Positions 8,034 through 16,838 of a stretch of 48,460 nucleotides of DNA are shown piece after piece (within the stretch, counting starts at the first letter, position 1; every line of letters starts with the position of its first letter). The notes beneath the pieces are model-generated. The model had not been told where the DNA came from, searched no databases, and saw only the letters and a list, made by a program, of their open reading frames with translations. Source of the DNA: Gammaproteobacteria bacterium (GTDB taxonomy: Bacteria; Pseudomonadota; Gammaproteobacteria; HK1). The position numbers and the translations under genes were made by a program. The stretch covers positions 1-48,460 of the forward strand of contig JAJDUQ010000268.1 of NCBI GenBank assembly GCA_022826505.1. The letters are read 5' to 3'.

Positions 8034-8966
8034 TCAAGGTGTGCGCCGGGGCCTGGTCCGGCCGTCGTACCACTGCATGAACACGATCGCCGCCAGCACC
8101 ATCGCTCCCCCGACGAGCTGAGCGACGCCCAGCAGCTCTGCGAAGAGTACCCGGGCCGCAAGAATGCTCGTGACTGGTTGGAGATTCGCCAGAACCGCGG
8201 TCTTCAACGCTCCGATGCGCGAGATGGCGACGAAGTACAGAGGCAGGGAAGCGCACTGCAGCGCGATGACCGCGCCGGTCCCCGCCCATCCGCTCCATGC
8301 TGTAGGCAATTGCACACTGCCTGTCGCGAGGGCAACCACCGGCAACAGCACCGCGGAGGTGACGGCCATGTGGAACATTCCCACCAGCGGGTGAATGTGG
8401 CCGATCAGGTGCACGATACCCACCGAGTTCACCGCGACTGCAATCGAGGCGCCGAGCACCAGTGCCACCCCCCGGGGATCCGACGCTCCCAGCGAGACCC
8501 CGAGCATCGTCGCGAGACCCGCGAACGCGACCGCGATCGCGACGACCTTCGCCACCGGAGGCCACGCCATATCCAGTATCGCCTGCAGCACGCCGATGAG
8601 TGGAGGAAAGGTGAAGAAGAGCAGTGCGGTGAGCCCGATCGAGATGTACTCGACCGCTCCGATGTTTCCGTAGAAGGCAATCGACATCAAGACTCCGAGC
8701 CACGCGCATAGCCAGCGGTCGGCGCCCCGCAGAGCCAGTGACCGTCCGGTCGCGCGGCAGTACACGAACAACACGGCGGCGAGCGCAATCGATCGCATCG
8801 AAGCCACCGTGAGTCCGTTGGTGCCGCCTTCGTAGGCGTAGCGTGCGAGCGCTATTGCGAGACCGAGGCCGACCGCGGAGAGCAGTGCGAGGACAATACC
8901 GCGCGGGTCGCCGGGATCGAGCTTTCGCGGTCGGGTCGGGGAATGCGATGAGGTCCCGGCGGGCAT
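8034..8966 (-). CDS. EamA/DMT-family membrane transporter
   Basis: Inner-membrane protein of 310 residues with two tandem EamA repeats, giving about ten hydrophobic segments (first starting near residue 23, last ending near residue 300). Family members mostly export amino acids, nucleosides or other metabolites. Characteristic pieces include GALKTAVLANLQPVTSILAA and a second-repeat ending rich in Gly, Ala and Val. The 20-residue N-terminal tail is hydrophilic. Nothing nearby indicates the substrate. Confidence 0.88.
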   Translation of the reverse strand: MPAGTSSHSPTRPRKLDPGDPRGIVLALLSAVGLGLAIALARYAYEGGTNGLTVASMRSIALAAVLFVYCRATGRSLALRGADRWLCAWLGVLMSIAFYGNIGAVEYISIGLTALLFFTFPPLIGVLQAILDMAWPPVAKVVAIAVAFAGLATMLGVSLGASDPRGVALVLGASIAVAVNSVGIVHLIGHIHPLVGMFHMAVTSAVLLPVVALATGSVQLPTAWSGWAGTGAVIALQCASLPLYFVAISRIGALKTAVLANLQPVTSILAARVLFAELLGVAQLVGGAMVLAAIVFMQWYDGRTRPRRTP

Positions 8967-9096
8967 CGCGCGATGCTAAACGGATGGCGACACGCGTGCG
9001 AACGAGAATCACCCGGGGCCGCGGACGCGGACTGCGACGTTCGCGCGGACGGGATCGACCAGTGGCCCAAGCGCCGGCGCCGGAACGGTAGTCGCG

Positions 9097-9990
9097 CTAC
9101 GCGTTTCCGCCGCCGGTGGCGAAACGCAACAGCTCCTCCACGGCAGGAACCCGAAATTTCTGCTTCTGATGCACGAACGAGAACGGGCGTTCGATTGGTG
9201 GATCGAGATCCACCGCCAGCAGGCTGCCCAGCTCGATTTCCTTGCGCAGGGTTGCGATCGAGATGATGGTGATGCCGAGCCCGGCCCCGACCGCGCCCTT
9301 GATCGCCTCGGGGCTCCCAAGCTCCATGACCACGTCGAAATCGTCGAGTCCGAAACCGGCCGCATGGGCGTGGTCGAGGAAGACCTCACGGGTTCCCGAG
9401 CCTTCTTCGCGGAATATCAGGGGGACACCGCGCAATGCTTTGAACGGGATGCGAGGCTCGTCCGCGAGCGCATGCCCTGGGGGAAGTGCAACGACGAGCC
9501 TGTCCACATCGTAACGCCGTACCGCCAGGCTGCGGTTGTGCACAGGGCCTTCGACGAGCCCGAGGTCGATGCGATTCTCCACCACCATCTGCACGATGCC
9601 GTCGGTGTTGGACATCAACAGATTGATGTTCACTTCCGGGAACTGCCGCTTGAAACGCACCAGCAGTCGCGGCAGATCGTAATCCGCGATGGTCATGCTC
9701 GCACCGAGCATCAGCGTGCCGGCCATGTCGTCGGTCAGCTCTCTGAGCGCCCCCTCCATCTCGGAGTACAGCGCAAGGATGCGTCCCGCGTACTCGTCCA
9801 CCCGTCGACCAGCCGCGGTCAGCTCGATTCGGTTGTGCTCGCGGTCGAACAGCCGGGTGTTGAAGTGCTCCTCGAGTTGCCGGATCTGGAAGGTCACGGC
9901 CGGCTGCGTCATGTGCAGGCGCTGGCCCGCGCGCGTGAAGCTCTTGAGCTCGGCGACCGCGTGAAACACTTGTAGCCGGCGGTCGATCAT
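9097..9990 (-). CDS. LysR-type transcriptional regulator, divergent from sat
   Basis: Regulator of 297 residues from ATG at 9990. A longer frame upstream is open but shows no family similarity. Residues 1-60 form the winged helix-turn-helix (FTRAGQRLHMTQPAVTFQIR as recognition region), followed by the linker helix and a two-lobed inducer-binding domain from about residue 90. The N-terminal style (MIDRRLQVFHAVAELKSFT) resembles CbbR/CysB-like members. It is transcribed away from sat with a 540-bp control region between, the classical arrangement for a LysR regulator acting on its divergent neighbour. A role in controlling sulfur oxidation is inferred from position only. Confidence 0.9.
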   Translation of the reverse strand: MIDRRLQVFHAVAELKSFTRAGQRLHMTQPAVTFQIRQLEEHFNTRLFDREHNRIELTAAGRRVDEYAGRILALYSEMEGALRELTDDMAGTLMLGASMTIADYDLPRLLVRFKRQFPEVNINLLMSNTDGIVQMVVENRIDLGLVEGPVHNRSLAVRRYDVDRLVVALPPGHALADEPRIPFKALRGVPLIFREEGSGTREVFLDHAHAAGFGLDDFDVVMELGSPEAIKGAVGAGLGITIISIATLRKEIELGSLLAVDLDPPIERPFSFVHQKQKFRVPAVEELLRFATGGGNA

Positions 9991-10273
9991 CGTGGCCGGT
10001 CGAGGCTTGGAGGCGCGAGGCGACCCCGCAACGCAACGCAACGGGAGGGGACGGTGTGGTTCCGTGAATGCCTGCGACGCGAACAAGCGACGCGACGCGA
10101 GACCTTGCGCCGACGCACCGGGCTCGGCGGACTTGACGATTCGCGGTCGGTGGTCGGCCGACTGGCTCCGGCAAGCGCCGCGCACCTCCGCGCGTCGCTT
10201 GCGGCGCGGCATCGGGCAAAGAGGATGGGCGGCTTCATCGGCGGTCTGGACGCCCTGCGACCTGGCTCGGGCG

Positions 10274-10288
10274 ATAAGCGTAGTTTAT
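10274..10288. promoter_or_regulatory. Candidate LysR-type operator (T-N11-A dyad)
   Basis: ATAA (10274-10277) and TTAT (10285-10288) form a dyad containing T at 10275 and A at 10287, separated by exactly 11 bases, as in the LysR-family T-N11-A recognition motif. A second arm, GCTTA at 10293-10297, mirrors TAAGC at 10275-10279. The site stands out in GC-rich DNA. Its centre is about 64 bases upstream of the start site expected from the adjacent promoter, matching the usual -65 position of LysR recognition sites. Confidence 0.45.
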
Positions 10289-10309
10289 GCCGGCTTAAGA
10301 GAAAACTGG

Positions 10310-10338
10310 TTGGCCGCGGCGGGACATCTCCCTATGGT
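10310..10338 (+). promoter_or_regulatory. Candidate sigma-70 promoter for sat
   Basis: TTGGCC (10310-10315) and TATGGT (10333-10338) are separated by 17 bases and could serve as -35 and -10 boxes. Both deviate from consensus, as expected for an activator-dependent promoter. Transcription would start near 10345. Confidence 0.35.
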
Positions 10339-10530
10339 TGCCGCAGGTGGCCACGGTCCCGTCGGTGGACGGCACGATGTATCGCGGCCGAGTCAATTCG
10401 GTGGGGCTCGCGCGCCGTGCGGTCTGTCCGGACGGTGAGTCCCGGCGCACATCGCGAACATCACGACTGCCCCAATCGGTGAACCCGGCTTGCCCCACGG
10501 TCCGCTTCGTTGCGGCCAGGAGAATCTTCG

Positions 10531-11748
10531 ATGACAAGTCTTGTCCGCCCTCACGGCGGTACGTCGCTGCGGCCCCTGATGCCGGAGGGCGCCGCTCTCG
10601 CCACCGACCGGGAACGCGCGGCGCGGTTGCCTCCGGTGCCGGTGTCTTCGCGCGAGGCGGGCGACATCGTGATGCTCGGCATCGGCGGATTCACGCCGCT
10701 GGCCGGGTTCATGGACGAGGCGGACTGGCGCGGAGTGTGCGACGAGATGCGTACCGCGGACGGTCTGTTCTGGCCGATTCCCATCACGCTCTCGGTGGAT
10801 TCCGGCACAGCCGGCGGGATCGGGGAAGGGAGCGAAATCGCGCTTGTCGGCCCCGGAGAATCGGCACCGATGGCGATCCTCGAGGTCACCGAAAAGTACA
10901 CCATCGACAAGGCCCACGAGTGCCGTTCCGTCTTTCGCACCACGGACGCCGATCACCCCGGAGTGAAGATGGTGATGGAGCAGGGCGAAGTGAATCTGGC
11001 CGGGCGCCTGACAGTGCTCTCGGCCGGCAACTTCCCCGACGAGTTCGGTGAACTGTTCCTGACGCCGGCCGAGACCCGGGCGCGATTCGACGCGAACGGG
11101 TGGACCACCGTCGCCGCGTTCCAGACTCGCAATCCCATGCACCGCTCGCACGAGTACCTGGCCAAGATTGCGATCGAAATCTGTGACGGGGTGCTCATCC
11201 ATTCGCTGCTGGGCAACCTGAAACCGGGCGACGTGCCGGCAGCGGTAAGAGCCAGCGCGATTGACACCCTCATCGAGAACTACTTCGTCGCCAACACCGT
11301 CATGCACGCCGGCTATCCGCTCGACATGCGCTATGCCGGCCCGCGAGAGGCGTTGCTGCACGCGCTGTTTCGTCAGAACTACGGCTGCTCGCACCTGCTC
11401 GTCGGGCGCGATCACGCGGGAGTCGGCGACTACTACGGACCGTTCGATGCGCATCACATTTTCGACGAGATCGATGTCGATGCGCTGGAGACGAAGCCGA
11501 TCAGGATCGACTGGACCTTCTGGTGCGCACGGTGTGCGCAGATGGCGTCGATGCGCACCTGTCCGCACGACCCGCAGGACCGCCTGCTGCTCTCCGGAAC
11601 GAAGCTCCGCAAGATGCTCTCGGAGGGCGAAGAGGTGCCGCATACCTTCAGCCGCCCCGAGGTCCTCGCCATCCTGCGCGAGTACTACGAGGGGTTGTCG
11701 GCGGAGGAGAACGTCAGGGTGGAGCTCAAGGGGCACTCGGGGGCCTGA
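10531..11748 (+). CDS. sat: Sulfate adenylyltransferase (ATP sulfurylase)
   Basis: Homo-oligomeric Sat of 405 residues from ATG 10531, with AGGAG eight bases before it; an in-frame GTG-type start at 10510 is less good. In sulfur oxidisers it runs in the ATP-forming direction, converting APS and pyrophosphate to sulfate and ATP. The active-site motif reads [13 protein letters not shown] and the second signature [20 protein letters not shown]...TCPHD cysteine/histidine cluster follows, as in zinc-carrying Sat proteins. This is the dissimilatory type, not CysDN. It faces aprA tail to tail, 56 bases apart, instead of preceding aprMBA as in many sulfur oxidisers. Confidence 0.96.
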   Translation: MTSLVRPHGGTSLRPLMPEGAALATDRERAARLPPVPVSSREAGDIVMLGIGGFTPLAGFMDEADWRGVCDEMRTADGLFWPIPITLSVDSGTAGGIGEGSEIALVGPGESAPMAILEVTEKYTIDKAHECRSVFRTTDADHPGVKMVMEQGEVNLAGRLTVLSAGNFPDEFGELFLTPAETRARFDANGWTTVAAFQTRNPMHRSHEYLAKIAIEICDGVLIHSLLGNLKPGDVPAAVRASAIDTLIENYFVANTVMHAGYPLDMRYAGPREALLHALFRQNYGCSHLLVGRDHAGVGDYYGPFDAHHIFDEIDVDALETKPIRIDWTFWCARCAQMASMRTCPHDPQDRLLLSGTKLRKMLSEGEEVPHTFSRPEVLAILREYYEGLSAEENVRVELKGHSGA

Positions 11749-11784
11749 GCGCCGGCCTACGCGGTGATAGCTGCTTCAGCCTGG

Positions 11785-11814
11785 CGTCGACTGCCCGTCA
11801 CCGGTCAGTCGACG
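11785..11814. terminator. Perfect 9-bp inverted repeat between convergent sat and aprA
   Basis: CGTCGACTG (11785-11793) is matched by CAGTCGACG (11806-11814) with a 12-base loop. The right arm contains the aprA stop codon. There is no T-tract, so it is either a bidirectional terminator of relaxed type or a stabilising 3' hairpin for both transcripts. Confidence 0.5.
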
Positions 11815-13649
11815 ATGTGATAAACGGGAGCCTTCTCCAACTCCCACTCGTCCGCGTGCCGGTCGTAGCGGGACAGGGTGAAGCAGTGCCAGTCCTCGTC
11901 GTCCAGCTTGGGATGGTCGGCCCGGTAGTAATACCCCGGCCACCGCGTCTCCGTGCGGAACATCGTGTGCTGGGTCACCGACTCCGAAGCCAGGACCCGG
12001 TGGTGGAGCTCCCAGGCGCGCTGGAGCTGGTGGAGATCCTCCGCTGCGAGGTGGTCCAGATCCTCCTTCAGCATGGCCAGCAGCTCGAGCCCCCTGGTGA
12101 GCAGCGGCTCGTTCGTCGTGTAGTGGGAACTGATGCCGCCGACGTATTCGTCCATGAGCTTCTCAAGCCGCTGCAGGCCGTTGATGGGAAGGATGTAGCT
12201 GGGTGACACCGTCCCCGCGACGATTTCGTTGCGGCCGACCGTGTAGTTCTCGAGGGGCTGGTAGATGACCTTCCTGAGGTCTTCGTACTGCCGCTCGCTG
12301 ACCCGGGGCTGCTCGTTGCGCAGATCCATCACGTAGTTGACGGCCGCTTTGGCCGCGATTCGTCCTTCGGTGAACGACCCGGACGAAAACTTGTGGGCGG
12401 TGCCGCCGATGGTATCGCCGGCGCCGAACAGGCCGTCGACGGTCATCATCCGGTTGTATCCCCACTGGTACTCGTCCGGCGCGTAATCCGACGGTCCGCT
12501 CGCCCAGGCGCCGGAGCACGTGGCGTGCGAGCCCATGACGTAGGGCTCGGAGGTCGTCAGCTCGGGATTGATGTGCTTGGGATCGATGTTCTGAGACGCC
12601 CACACCACCGCCTGCCCGATAGTCATGCCAAGGAAGTTCTCCCAGCCGACCTGCTCCTTGTGCGGATCCTGGAACGCCTCCTTCGTCACCATGCGAATCG
12701 GCCCGTTGCCCGCCTTCACCTCCTCGAGGAAGGCGTGGTTGCGCAGGCAGGTCGGTACCGGGTGGCGATCGATGTAGTCGCCGACCAGCGCCTTCGTGTG
12801 GTCGTACCACCTGGACTCGTATTCCTGGCCGTACGCGTTCTCCGTGTAGGTCTTGAGATGCAGGAAGTAGGCGCCGACCGGACCGTAGCCGTCCTTGAAC
12901 CGGGTGAGTACGATCCGGTTCTCCATCTGCGTCATCTTGGCGCCGGCAAGAATCGGCAGCGCATATGCCGACGCGCTGCTCCAGGGGGCATACCACGTCC
13001 TGCCCATGCCCTCGCCCACGGCCCGGGGCTTGTAGATGTGTGACGCCCCACCGGCGCAGACGATGACCGCCTTGGCCCGGAACACGTAGAAGTCACCGGT
13101 ACGAACATTGAAGCCGACGGCGCCGGCCACCCGGTTGTCCTTGCCCTCGTCCATCAGCAGGTGGGTCACCATGATCCGGTTGTAGACCTCGGTGGCTGCC
13201 TTGCGGGCTGCCTCGGCGACGATCGGCTTGTAGCTCTCGCCGTGGATCATGATCTGCCACTTCCCTTCACGCTGATAGCGCCCGGTCTCCGGGTCCCGCA
13301 TGATGGGCAGTCCCCACTCCTCGAACTTGTGCACCGTGGAGTCGACATGCCGCGCGATGTCGTAGCCGAGGTCTTCGCGCACGAGGCCCATGAGGTCGTT
13401 TCGCGCGTACCTGACATGGTCTTCGGGCTGGTTCTCGTCCCACTGCATTCCCATGTAGCAGTTGATCGCATACAGGCCCTGCGCGACCGCGCCGCTGCGC
13501 TCGATGTTCGCCTTCTCGACGCACACGATCTTGAGGTCGCGTCCCCAGTACCTGGATTCGTACGTGGCGCCGCAGCCGGCCATGCCTCCGCCGACCACCA
13601 GGATGTCTGCATCCACGTTTACCGTCTTCCGCCGGTTGAAGAGTCCCAC
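11805..13649 (-). CDS. aprA: Adenylylsulfate reductase alpha subunit
   Basis: FAD-containing catalytic subunit of dissimilatory APS reductase, 614 residues, catalysing sulfite + AMP to APS during sulfur oxidation. The Rossmann motif DILVVGGGMAGCGA lies at about residues 14-27. Family segments include RYARNDLMGLVREDLGYD, CAGGASHIYKPRAVGEGMGR, the substrate-side WENFLGMTIGQAVVWASQN and SEPYVMGSHATCSGAWASGP. A longer open frame exists upstream but overlaps aprB. The GTG at 13649 shares one base with the aprB stop (TAGTG), showing tight translational coupling. It ends in a hairpin shared with sat. Confidence 0.96.
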   Translation of the reverse strand: MGLFNRRKTVNVDADILVVGGGMAGCGATYESRYWGRDLKIVCVEKANIERSGAVAQGLYAINCYMGMQWDENQPEDHVRYARNDLMGLVREDLGYDIARHVDSTVHKFEEWGLPIMRDPETGRYQREGKWQIMIHGESYKPIVAEAARKAATEVYNRIMVTHLLMDEGKDNRVAGAVGFNVRTGDFYVFRAKAVIVCAGGASHIYKPRAVGEGMGRTWYAPWSSASAYALPILAGAKMTQMENRIVLTRFKDGYGPVGAYFLHLKTYTENAYGQEYESRWYDHTKALVGDYIDRHPVPTCLRNHAFLEEVKAGNGPIRMVTKEAFQDPHKEQVGWENFLGMTIGQAVVWASQNIDPKHINPELTTSEPYVMGSHATCSGAWASGPSDYAPDEYQWGYNRMMTVDGLFGAGDTIGGTAHKFSSGSFTEGRIAAKAAVNYVMDLRNEQPRVSERQYEDLRKVIYQPLENYTVGRNEIVAGTVSPSYILPINGLQRLEKLMDEYVGGISSHYTTNEPLLTRGLELLAMLKEDLDHLAAEDLHQLQRAWELHHRVLASESVTQHTMFRTETRWPGYYYRADHPKLDDEDWHCFTLSRYDRHADEWELEKAPVYHIVD

Positions 13650-14110
13650 TAGACCACTCCCTGCTTGAGTTGGTCCGGCGCGAGCGCCGGCAGGTTCGCA
13701 ATGTTGAGGGCATCCGGCTCGTGCGCGAGTTCCTGGGAATGCATGGCGTCGGCGCTCGGCGGGGCCAGTTCGGCCGGTGACGGAATCGATCCCCATGGAG
13801 TGGTCCGGATCGGAGAGACGAAATTCTTCACCCGTCCGTCCCGGAATTCGATTCGCCAGGAAATCGTGCCTTTCGCCTCCTCGCGCAACGCGCGCACGCT
13901 GTGTCCCAGCGGGGCGAAGTCGGCGTAGCCGCGCGCGTCGATGGCGTTCTGGGGGCAGGCCTTGACGCAGGAGTAGCACTCCCAGCACATGTTGGGTTCG
14001 ATGTTGTAGGCGCGGCGATAGGTCTTGTCGATGTGCATGATGTCGGACGGACAGACATCCACGCAGTGTCCGCAGCCATCGCAGCGCGTCATGTAGACGA
14101 AAGTGGGCAT
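13649..14110 (-). CDS. aprB: Adenylylsulfate reductase beta subunit
   Basis: Iron-sulfur subunit of 153 residues that passes electrons from the AprA flavin to the membrane. Two [4Fe-4S] motifs are plain: CDGCGHCVDVCP (from about residue 10) and CWECYSCVKACPQNA (from about residue 43). The C-terminal half has the beta-sheet and tail (about residues 75-150) that wraps AprA. The start chosen is the ATG giving MPTFVYMTRCDGCG; the frame is open further upstream but without similarity and overlapping aprM. It lies 34 bases downstream of aprM and overlaps aprA by one base. Confidence 0.96.
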   Translation of the reverse strand: MPTFVYMTRCDGCGHCVDVCPSDIMHIDKTYRRAYNIEPNMCWECYSCVKACPQNAIDARGYADFAPLGHSVRALREEAKGTISWRIEFRDGRVKNFVSPIRTTPWGSIPSPAELAPPSADAMHSQELAHEPDALNIANLPALAPDQLKQGVV

Positions 14111-14144
14111 GGGATTCGGCCGATGATTTGGGTTGATGGGTGAC

Positions 14145-14933
14145 TCAGTAGTTCTCGGGCAACCGGCGTGCGCTGCCGAATATTTCCGGCTTGTCGGCGG
14201 GGGGCGGCAGGTTGCTGCGCGACCCGTCCGCCTCGGCGACACGTTTCTGCAATGCCGCGGCAGGCTTGAAGAACATGTGTGCGAACTTCGACCACGGCAC
14301 CGATGCGAACAGCACGGTGGTGGCGATGACGTAGAGGGCGAAGAACAGATTCGTCCACCACGAAGCTTCGCCGTCCTGGGAAAACGACCAGATCAGACCC
14401 AGGGTCACGCTTGCGAGAAGCGAGAGGATGAACAGGTCCGCGTGAATGACGCGAAACGGAGAATTGCCCTCGGCCGAGACGTCGGCACGAATGACGAACC
14501 AGAACCAGTATCCGCCGACGCACACCATCAGGGCACCGATGTGCCACAGCGCCGGAACGATGGCGGGAGCCTCGGCCTCGGAGGTGGGGTAGCAGAAGAC
14601 CATGAGGGCAGTGGTGACGACGTAGGCGACAAAGCCGTACATCGTCAGCAGATGCGCGATCCTGCGGCGCGCGGTACAGAACTCTGCCGACGTCAGCACT
14701 TCGACGAAGAGCGTCTGGATTGCCATCGACAGCACTTCGCCTGCGCCGATCTGCCTCGATCCCCTGCTCTTCGCGCTGCGCCAGTTCTCAAAGAAGTACC
14801 TGGCGCTTTTCTTGTGAATGACATCGTACAGGGTGCCGGCCACCACCAAAATGACCATCACGATGACATAGGTCTGCATGACCCCCGGCGTTATGGGCGC
14901 CACGAGCTCGGCAAAGGGATTGTTGGTCAGCAT
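14145..14933 (-). CDS. aprM: APS reductase-associated membrane protein
   Basis: Integral membrane protein of 262 residues with six or so hydrophobic segments (about residues 16-36, 95-115, 127-150, 165-185 and 198-218 are the clearest). Several membrane histidines (WHIGAL, HADLF) could ligate heme, as in NarI/QmoC-like quinone-linked subunits. Its place directly ahead of aprBA is that of aprM in the sat-aprMBA operon of sulfur-oxidising bacteria. AprM is the proposed anchor feeding AprBA electrons into the quinone pool. No qmoABC genes are in the window. Assignment rests mainly on context plus membrane topology. Confidence 0.8.
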   Translation of the reverse strand: MLTNNPFAELVAPITPGVMQTYVIVMVILVVAGTLYDVIHKKSARYFFENWRSAKSRGSRQIGAGEVLSMAIQTLFVEVLTSAEFCTARRRIAHLLTMYGFVAYVVTTALMVFCYPTSEAEAPAIVPALWHIGALMVCVGGYWFWFVIRADVSAEGNSPFRVIHADLFILSLLASVTLGLIWSFSQDGEASWWTNLFFALYVIATTVLFASVPWSKFAHMFFKPAAALQKRVAEADGSRSNLPPPADKPEIFGSARRLPENY

Positions 14934-15058
14934 GGATATCGATCTCTGTGTCGCCGTCGTGCGCAGCGAAGGAACTTCCGGAACGTCCGATTATCGTACA
15001 ACTCGATGACGCGATGCCCAAAGGATTCCTTATGCCCGGATAACGCGGGAGCCGTGGC

Positions 15059-15589
15059 TCATTCGCCGTACTGCTGCCTTTCGAGATCCTCGCGATGTCG
15101 GGCCACGGCGTCGCGGCGCCGGGCAGCCCACACCGCCTTGCGCTTGCTGATTCGACGCTCGCGGGCACCAGGTCGAATCGGAATGGACTCCACGCCGAAC
15201 AGCACCTGATTCAGAAATCGCATGCTGAACGCGAGGAGCTTGTCTTCGTCACGAGCGAGTTCCTCGAGAGCGGCGTCGTCTGCGTCGAACAGGCCGCGAA
15301 AGCCGTCCGACTGGACGAACGCGCGAAAGCTGTCCACGTCGTAGCTGCACATGTCGAACAGTTGCAGGCTGCGTGCCGACGGTGCGCCGACGGTCGGGCC
15401 GCTCGAGCGTTTCTTGAGAACGATATCCCGCCACTCGCGGTTCATCTCGTCGTGGTGCTCGATACCCTGCTCGGTTCGGTAATCGGCGACGGTCTGCCGG
15501 TGCGGCTCTTCGTGACCGAGGCAATGGGACTCCCTGACGACGAAGTAGATGTTCTCGACCTGCGGTTCGTCCTTGCGCCGGACACCCAT
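15059..15589 (-). CDS. Hypothetical protein upstream of aprMBA
   Basis: Unrecognised soluble protein of about 176 residues from ATG 15589. The N-terminal third is mixed (EPHRQTVADYRTEQGIEHHDE). A middle acidic helical part carries SYDVDSFRAFVQSDGFRGLF. The C-terminal 40 residues are very rich in Arg and Lys (RERRISKRKAVWAARRRDAV). No signal peptide, membrane segment or metal motif is evident. It is co-directional with aprMBA with 125 bases between, so co-transcription is possible. It begins 30 bases after an aprA fossil. The acidic/basic codon pattern looks protein-like, but function is unknown and the start is uncertain. Confidence 0.55.
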   Translation of the reverse strand: MGVRRKDEPQVENIYFVVRESHCLGHEEPHRQTVADYRTEQGIEHHDEMNREWRDIVLKKRSSGPTVGAPSARSLQLFDMCSYDVDSFRAFVQSDGFRGLFDADDAALEELARDEDKLLAFSMRFLNQVLFGVESIPIRPGARERRISKRKAVWAARRRDAVARHREDLERQQYGE

Positions 15590-15618
15590 GCGGCGATGGC
15601 GGTTCTCTGAAATCGGGA

Positions 15619-15867
15619 TCAGTCCTTGACGAGTTGCTTCATTCCTGCGCATCCGGCGTGACTGCCGAGCAGATAGGGTTCGGTAGGCATGAGCTCCGAC
15701 ATCTCCTTGTCGGGCTCGATATTCTCGCCGGCCCACACCCCGCAATGTCCGACGGTCATGTCCAGGAAGTCCTCCCAGGCTTCGGCCTCCAGGTGTCATG
15801 TCTCTTCCGGCGTCATGCTGGCGGCGAGATTCCGCATTGCCGTTGCGGTGTCGATAAAGATTGGGCC
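15619..15867 (-). pseudogene. Fragment of a second, divergent aprA gene
   Basis: Reading leftward, this stretch encodes GPIFIDTATAMRNLAASM, then an in-frame TGA (15796-15798). It resumes HLEAEAWEDFLDMTVG, ENIEPDKEMSE and MPTEPYLLGSHAGCAG before another stop. These match the central part of AprA, aligning with GPIRMVTKEAF, VGWENFLGMTIG and SEPYVMGSHATCSG in the intact gene. The sequence differs enough to come from another AprA lineage, closer in style to sulfate-reducer-type AprA. Only about 80 of 600 codons remain and they carry an internal stop, so it is a relic. Confidence 0.8.
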
Positions 15868-16091
15868 TTAGTATGTTCTGGTGCGCCATAAGGGAAATTC
15901 ATTGCGACGGATGATCGCCGCAATCCGGCCGAGGCATATCGTTCGCTCTTGCGCCGAATCGTTGCATTTCGCCGGGTGATCGGTGTTCTCGAAGGATCCC
16001 GGCTCGAACCGCAGGTCCGTGACCGGTTCCGCTTTGCGTCACATCCGTGCAAGACTTGTCGTACGAATTCAGACAATCGAGGACTTGCTCC

Positions 16092-16736
16092 ATGGAAATG
16101 ACACGCATCGAAGCGCCACCCGAACTCGACATGCCCATCGGCGAGGCGATGTTCACCCAACGTGCAATCCGTCGTCTCGACCCGAATCGACCAATTTCGC
16201 AAGACCACCTGAAGATTGTTCTGGATGCCGCCTCCAAGGCACCCAGCGGCGGCAACTCCCAGCCGGCGAGGTTTCTCGTGGTGCGGGACAAGGATCGACT
16301 CAGGGAGTTCGGCAAGCTTTACCATGAAGCGTGGTGGGCGAAGCGCCGGGATGAATACGGCTGGACCGGCAAGGACGACATTCCACCGGGATCCGTCTAT
16401 GTAATGCCGTCCCGGCTTGCCGACGAAATGGTGAATGTTCCGGCAATCGTCCTCGCGCTGTCGGTTGGCGGCAAGGAGGCCGCCCACTCGGTGTACCCCC
16501 CGGTACAGAATCTTCTGCTTGCGGCGCGCGCGCTCGGGATCGGGTCGGTGCTTACGACTTTGCACCCCCAGGTAATGGAACGGGTCTACGCAATGTTCGA
16601 GATTCCGGACGATGCAGAGTTCCATTGCTGTATTCCGTTGGGATATCCAAGAGGGAATTTCGGGCCCACGAGGAGATACCCGACGTCGGAAACGACTTGC
16701 TGGGAACGCTGGAATGCAAAACCGCCATGGGCGTGA
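16092..16736 (+). CDS. Nitroreductase-family FMN oxidoreductase
   Basis: Enzyme of 214 residues of the nitroreductase/FMN reductase fold. It shows the phosphate-binding start FTQRAIRRLDPNRPI, the flavin-site segment AASKAPSGGNSQPARFLVVR (residues about 48-67) and the late AARALGIGSVLTT and CCIPLGYPRG signatures. It would use NAD(P)H and FMN to reduce a nitro compound, quinone or enone; the substrate is open. ATG 16092 is chosen over an open frame 45 bases upstream because similarity begins after it. It is monocistronic and divergent from the sulfur block. Confidence 0.88.
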   Translation: MEMTRIEAPPELDMPIGEAMFTQRAIRRLDPNRPISQDHLKIVLDAASKAPSGGNSQPARFLVVRDKDRLREFGKLYHEAWWAKRRDEYGWTGKDDIPPGSVYVMPSRLADEMVNVPAIVLALSVGGKEAAHSVYPPVQNLLLAARALGIGSVLTTLHPQVMERVYAMFEIPDDAEFHCCIPLGYPRGNFGPTRRYPTSETTCWERWNAKPPWA

Positions 16737-16838
16737 GGCCTATGGCGGTGTCGCTTGGCACTGCCGGAACGGGAAGGAAAGGGCAGGGTTCGAATCGTGC
16801 GTCCGGCCGTGTGCGGTCGGACACACGATACAGCTCGA

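Larger units (their letters stand above)
9991..10530. other. 540-bp control region between LysR regulator and sat
   Basis: No protein gene is supported on either strand. The right half holds a candidate LysR operator (10274-10288) and a sigma-70-like promoter for sat (10310-10338). A leader of about 185 bases then precedes the sat start codon. The left half, next to the regulator, contains many repeats of CGACGC/CGCGAC type but no clear site. Confidence 0.5.

Noticed and set aside
9100..9400. Sulfur-specific regulator name for the LysR gene
   Set aside because: The family is clear but no residue identifies the inducer; position beside sat is not enough for a gene symbol.
11650..13988. Extended AprA frame starting 113 codons upstream
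   Set aside because: The extension overlaps aprB in another frame; the GTG that shares a base with the aprB stop fits the normal AprA length.
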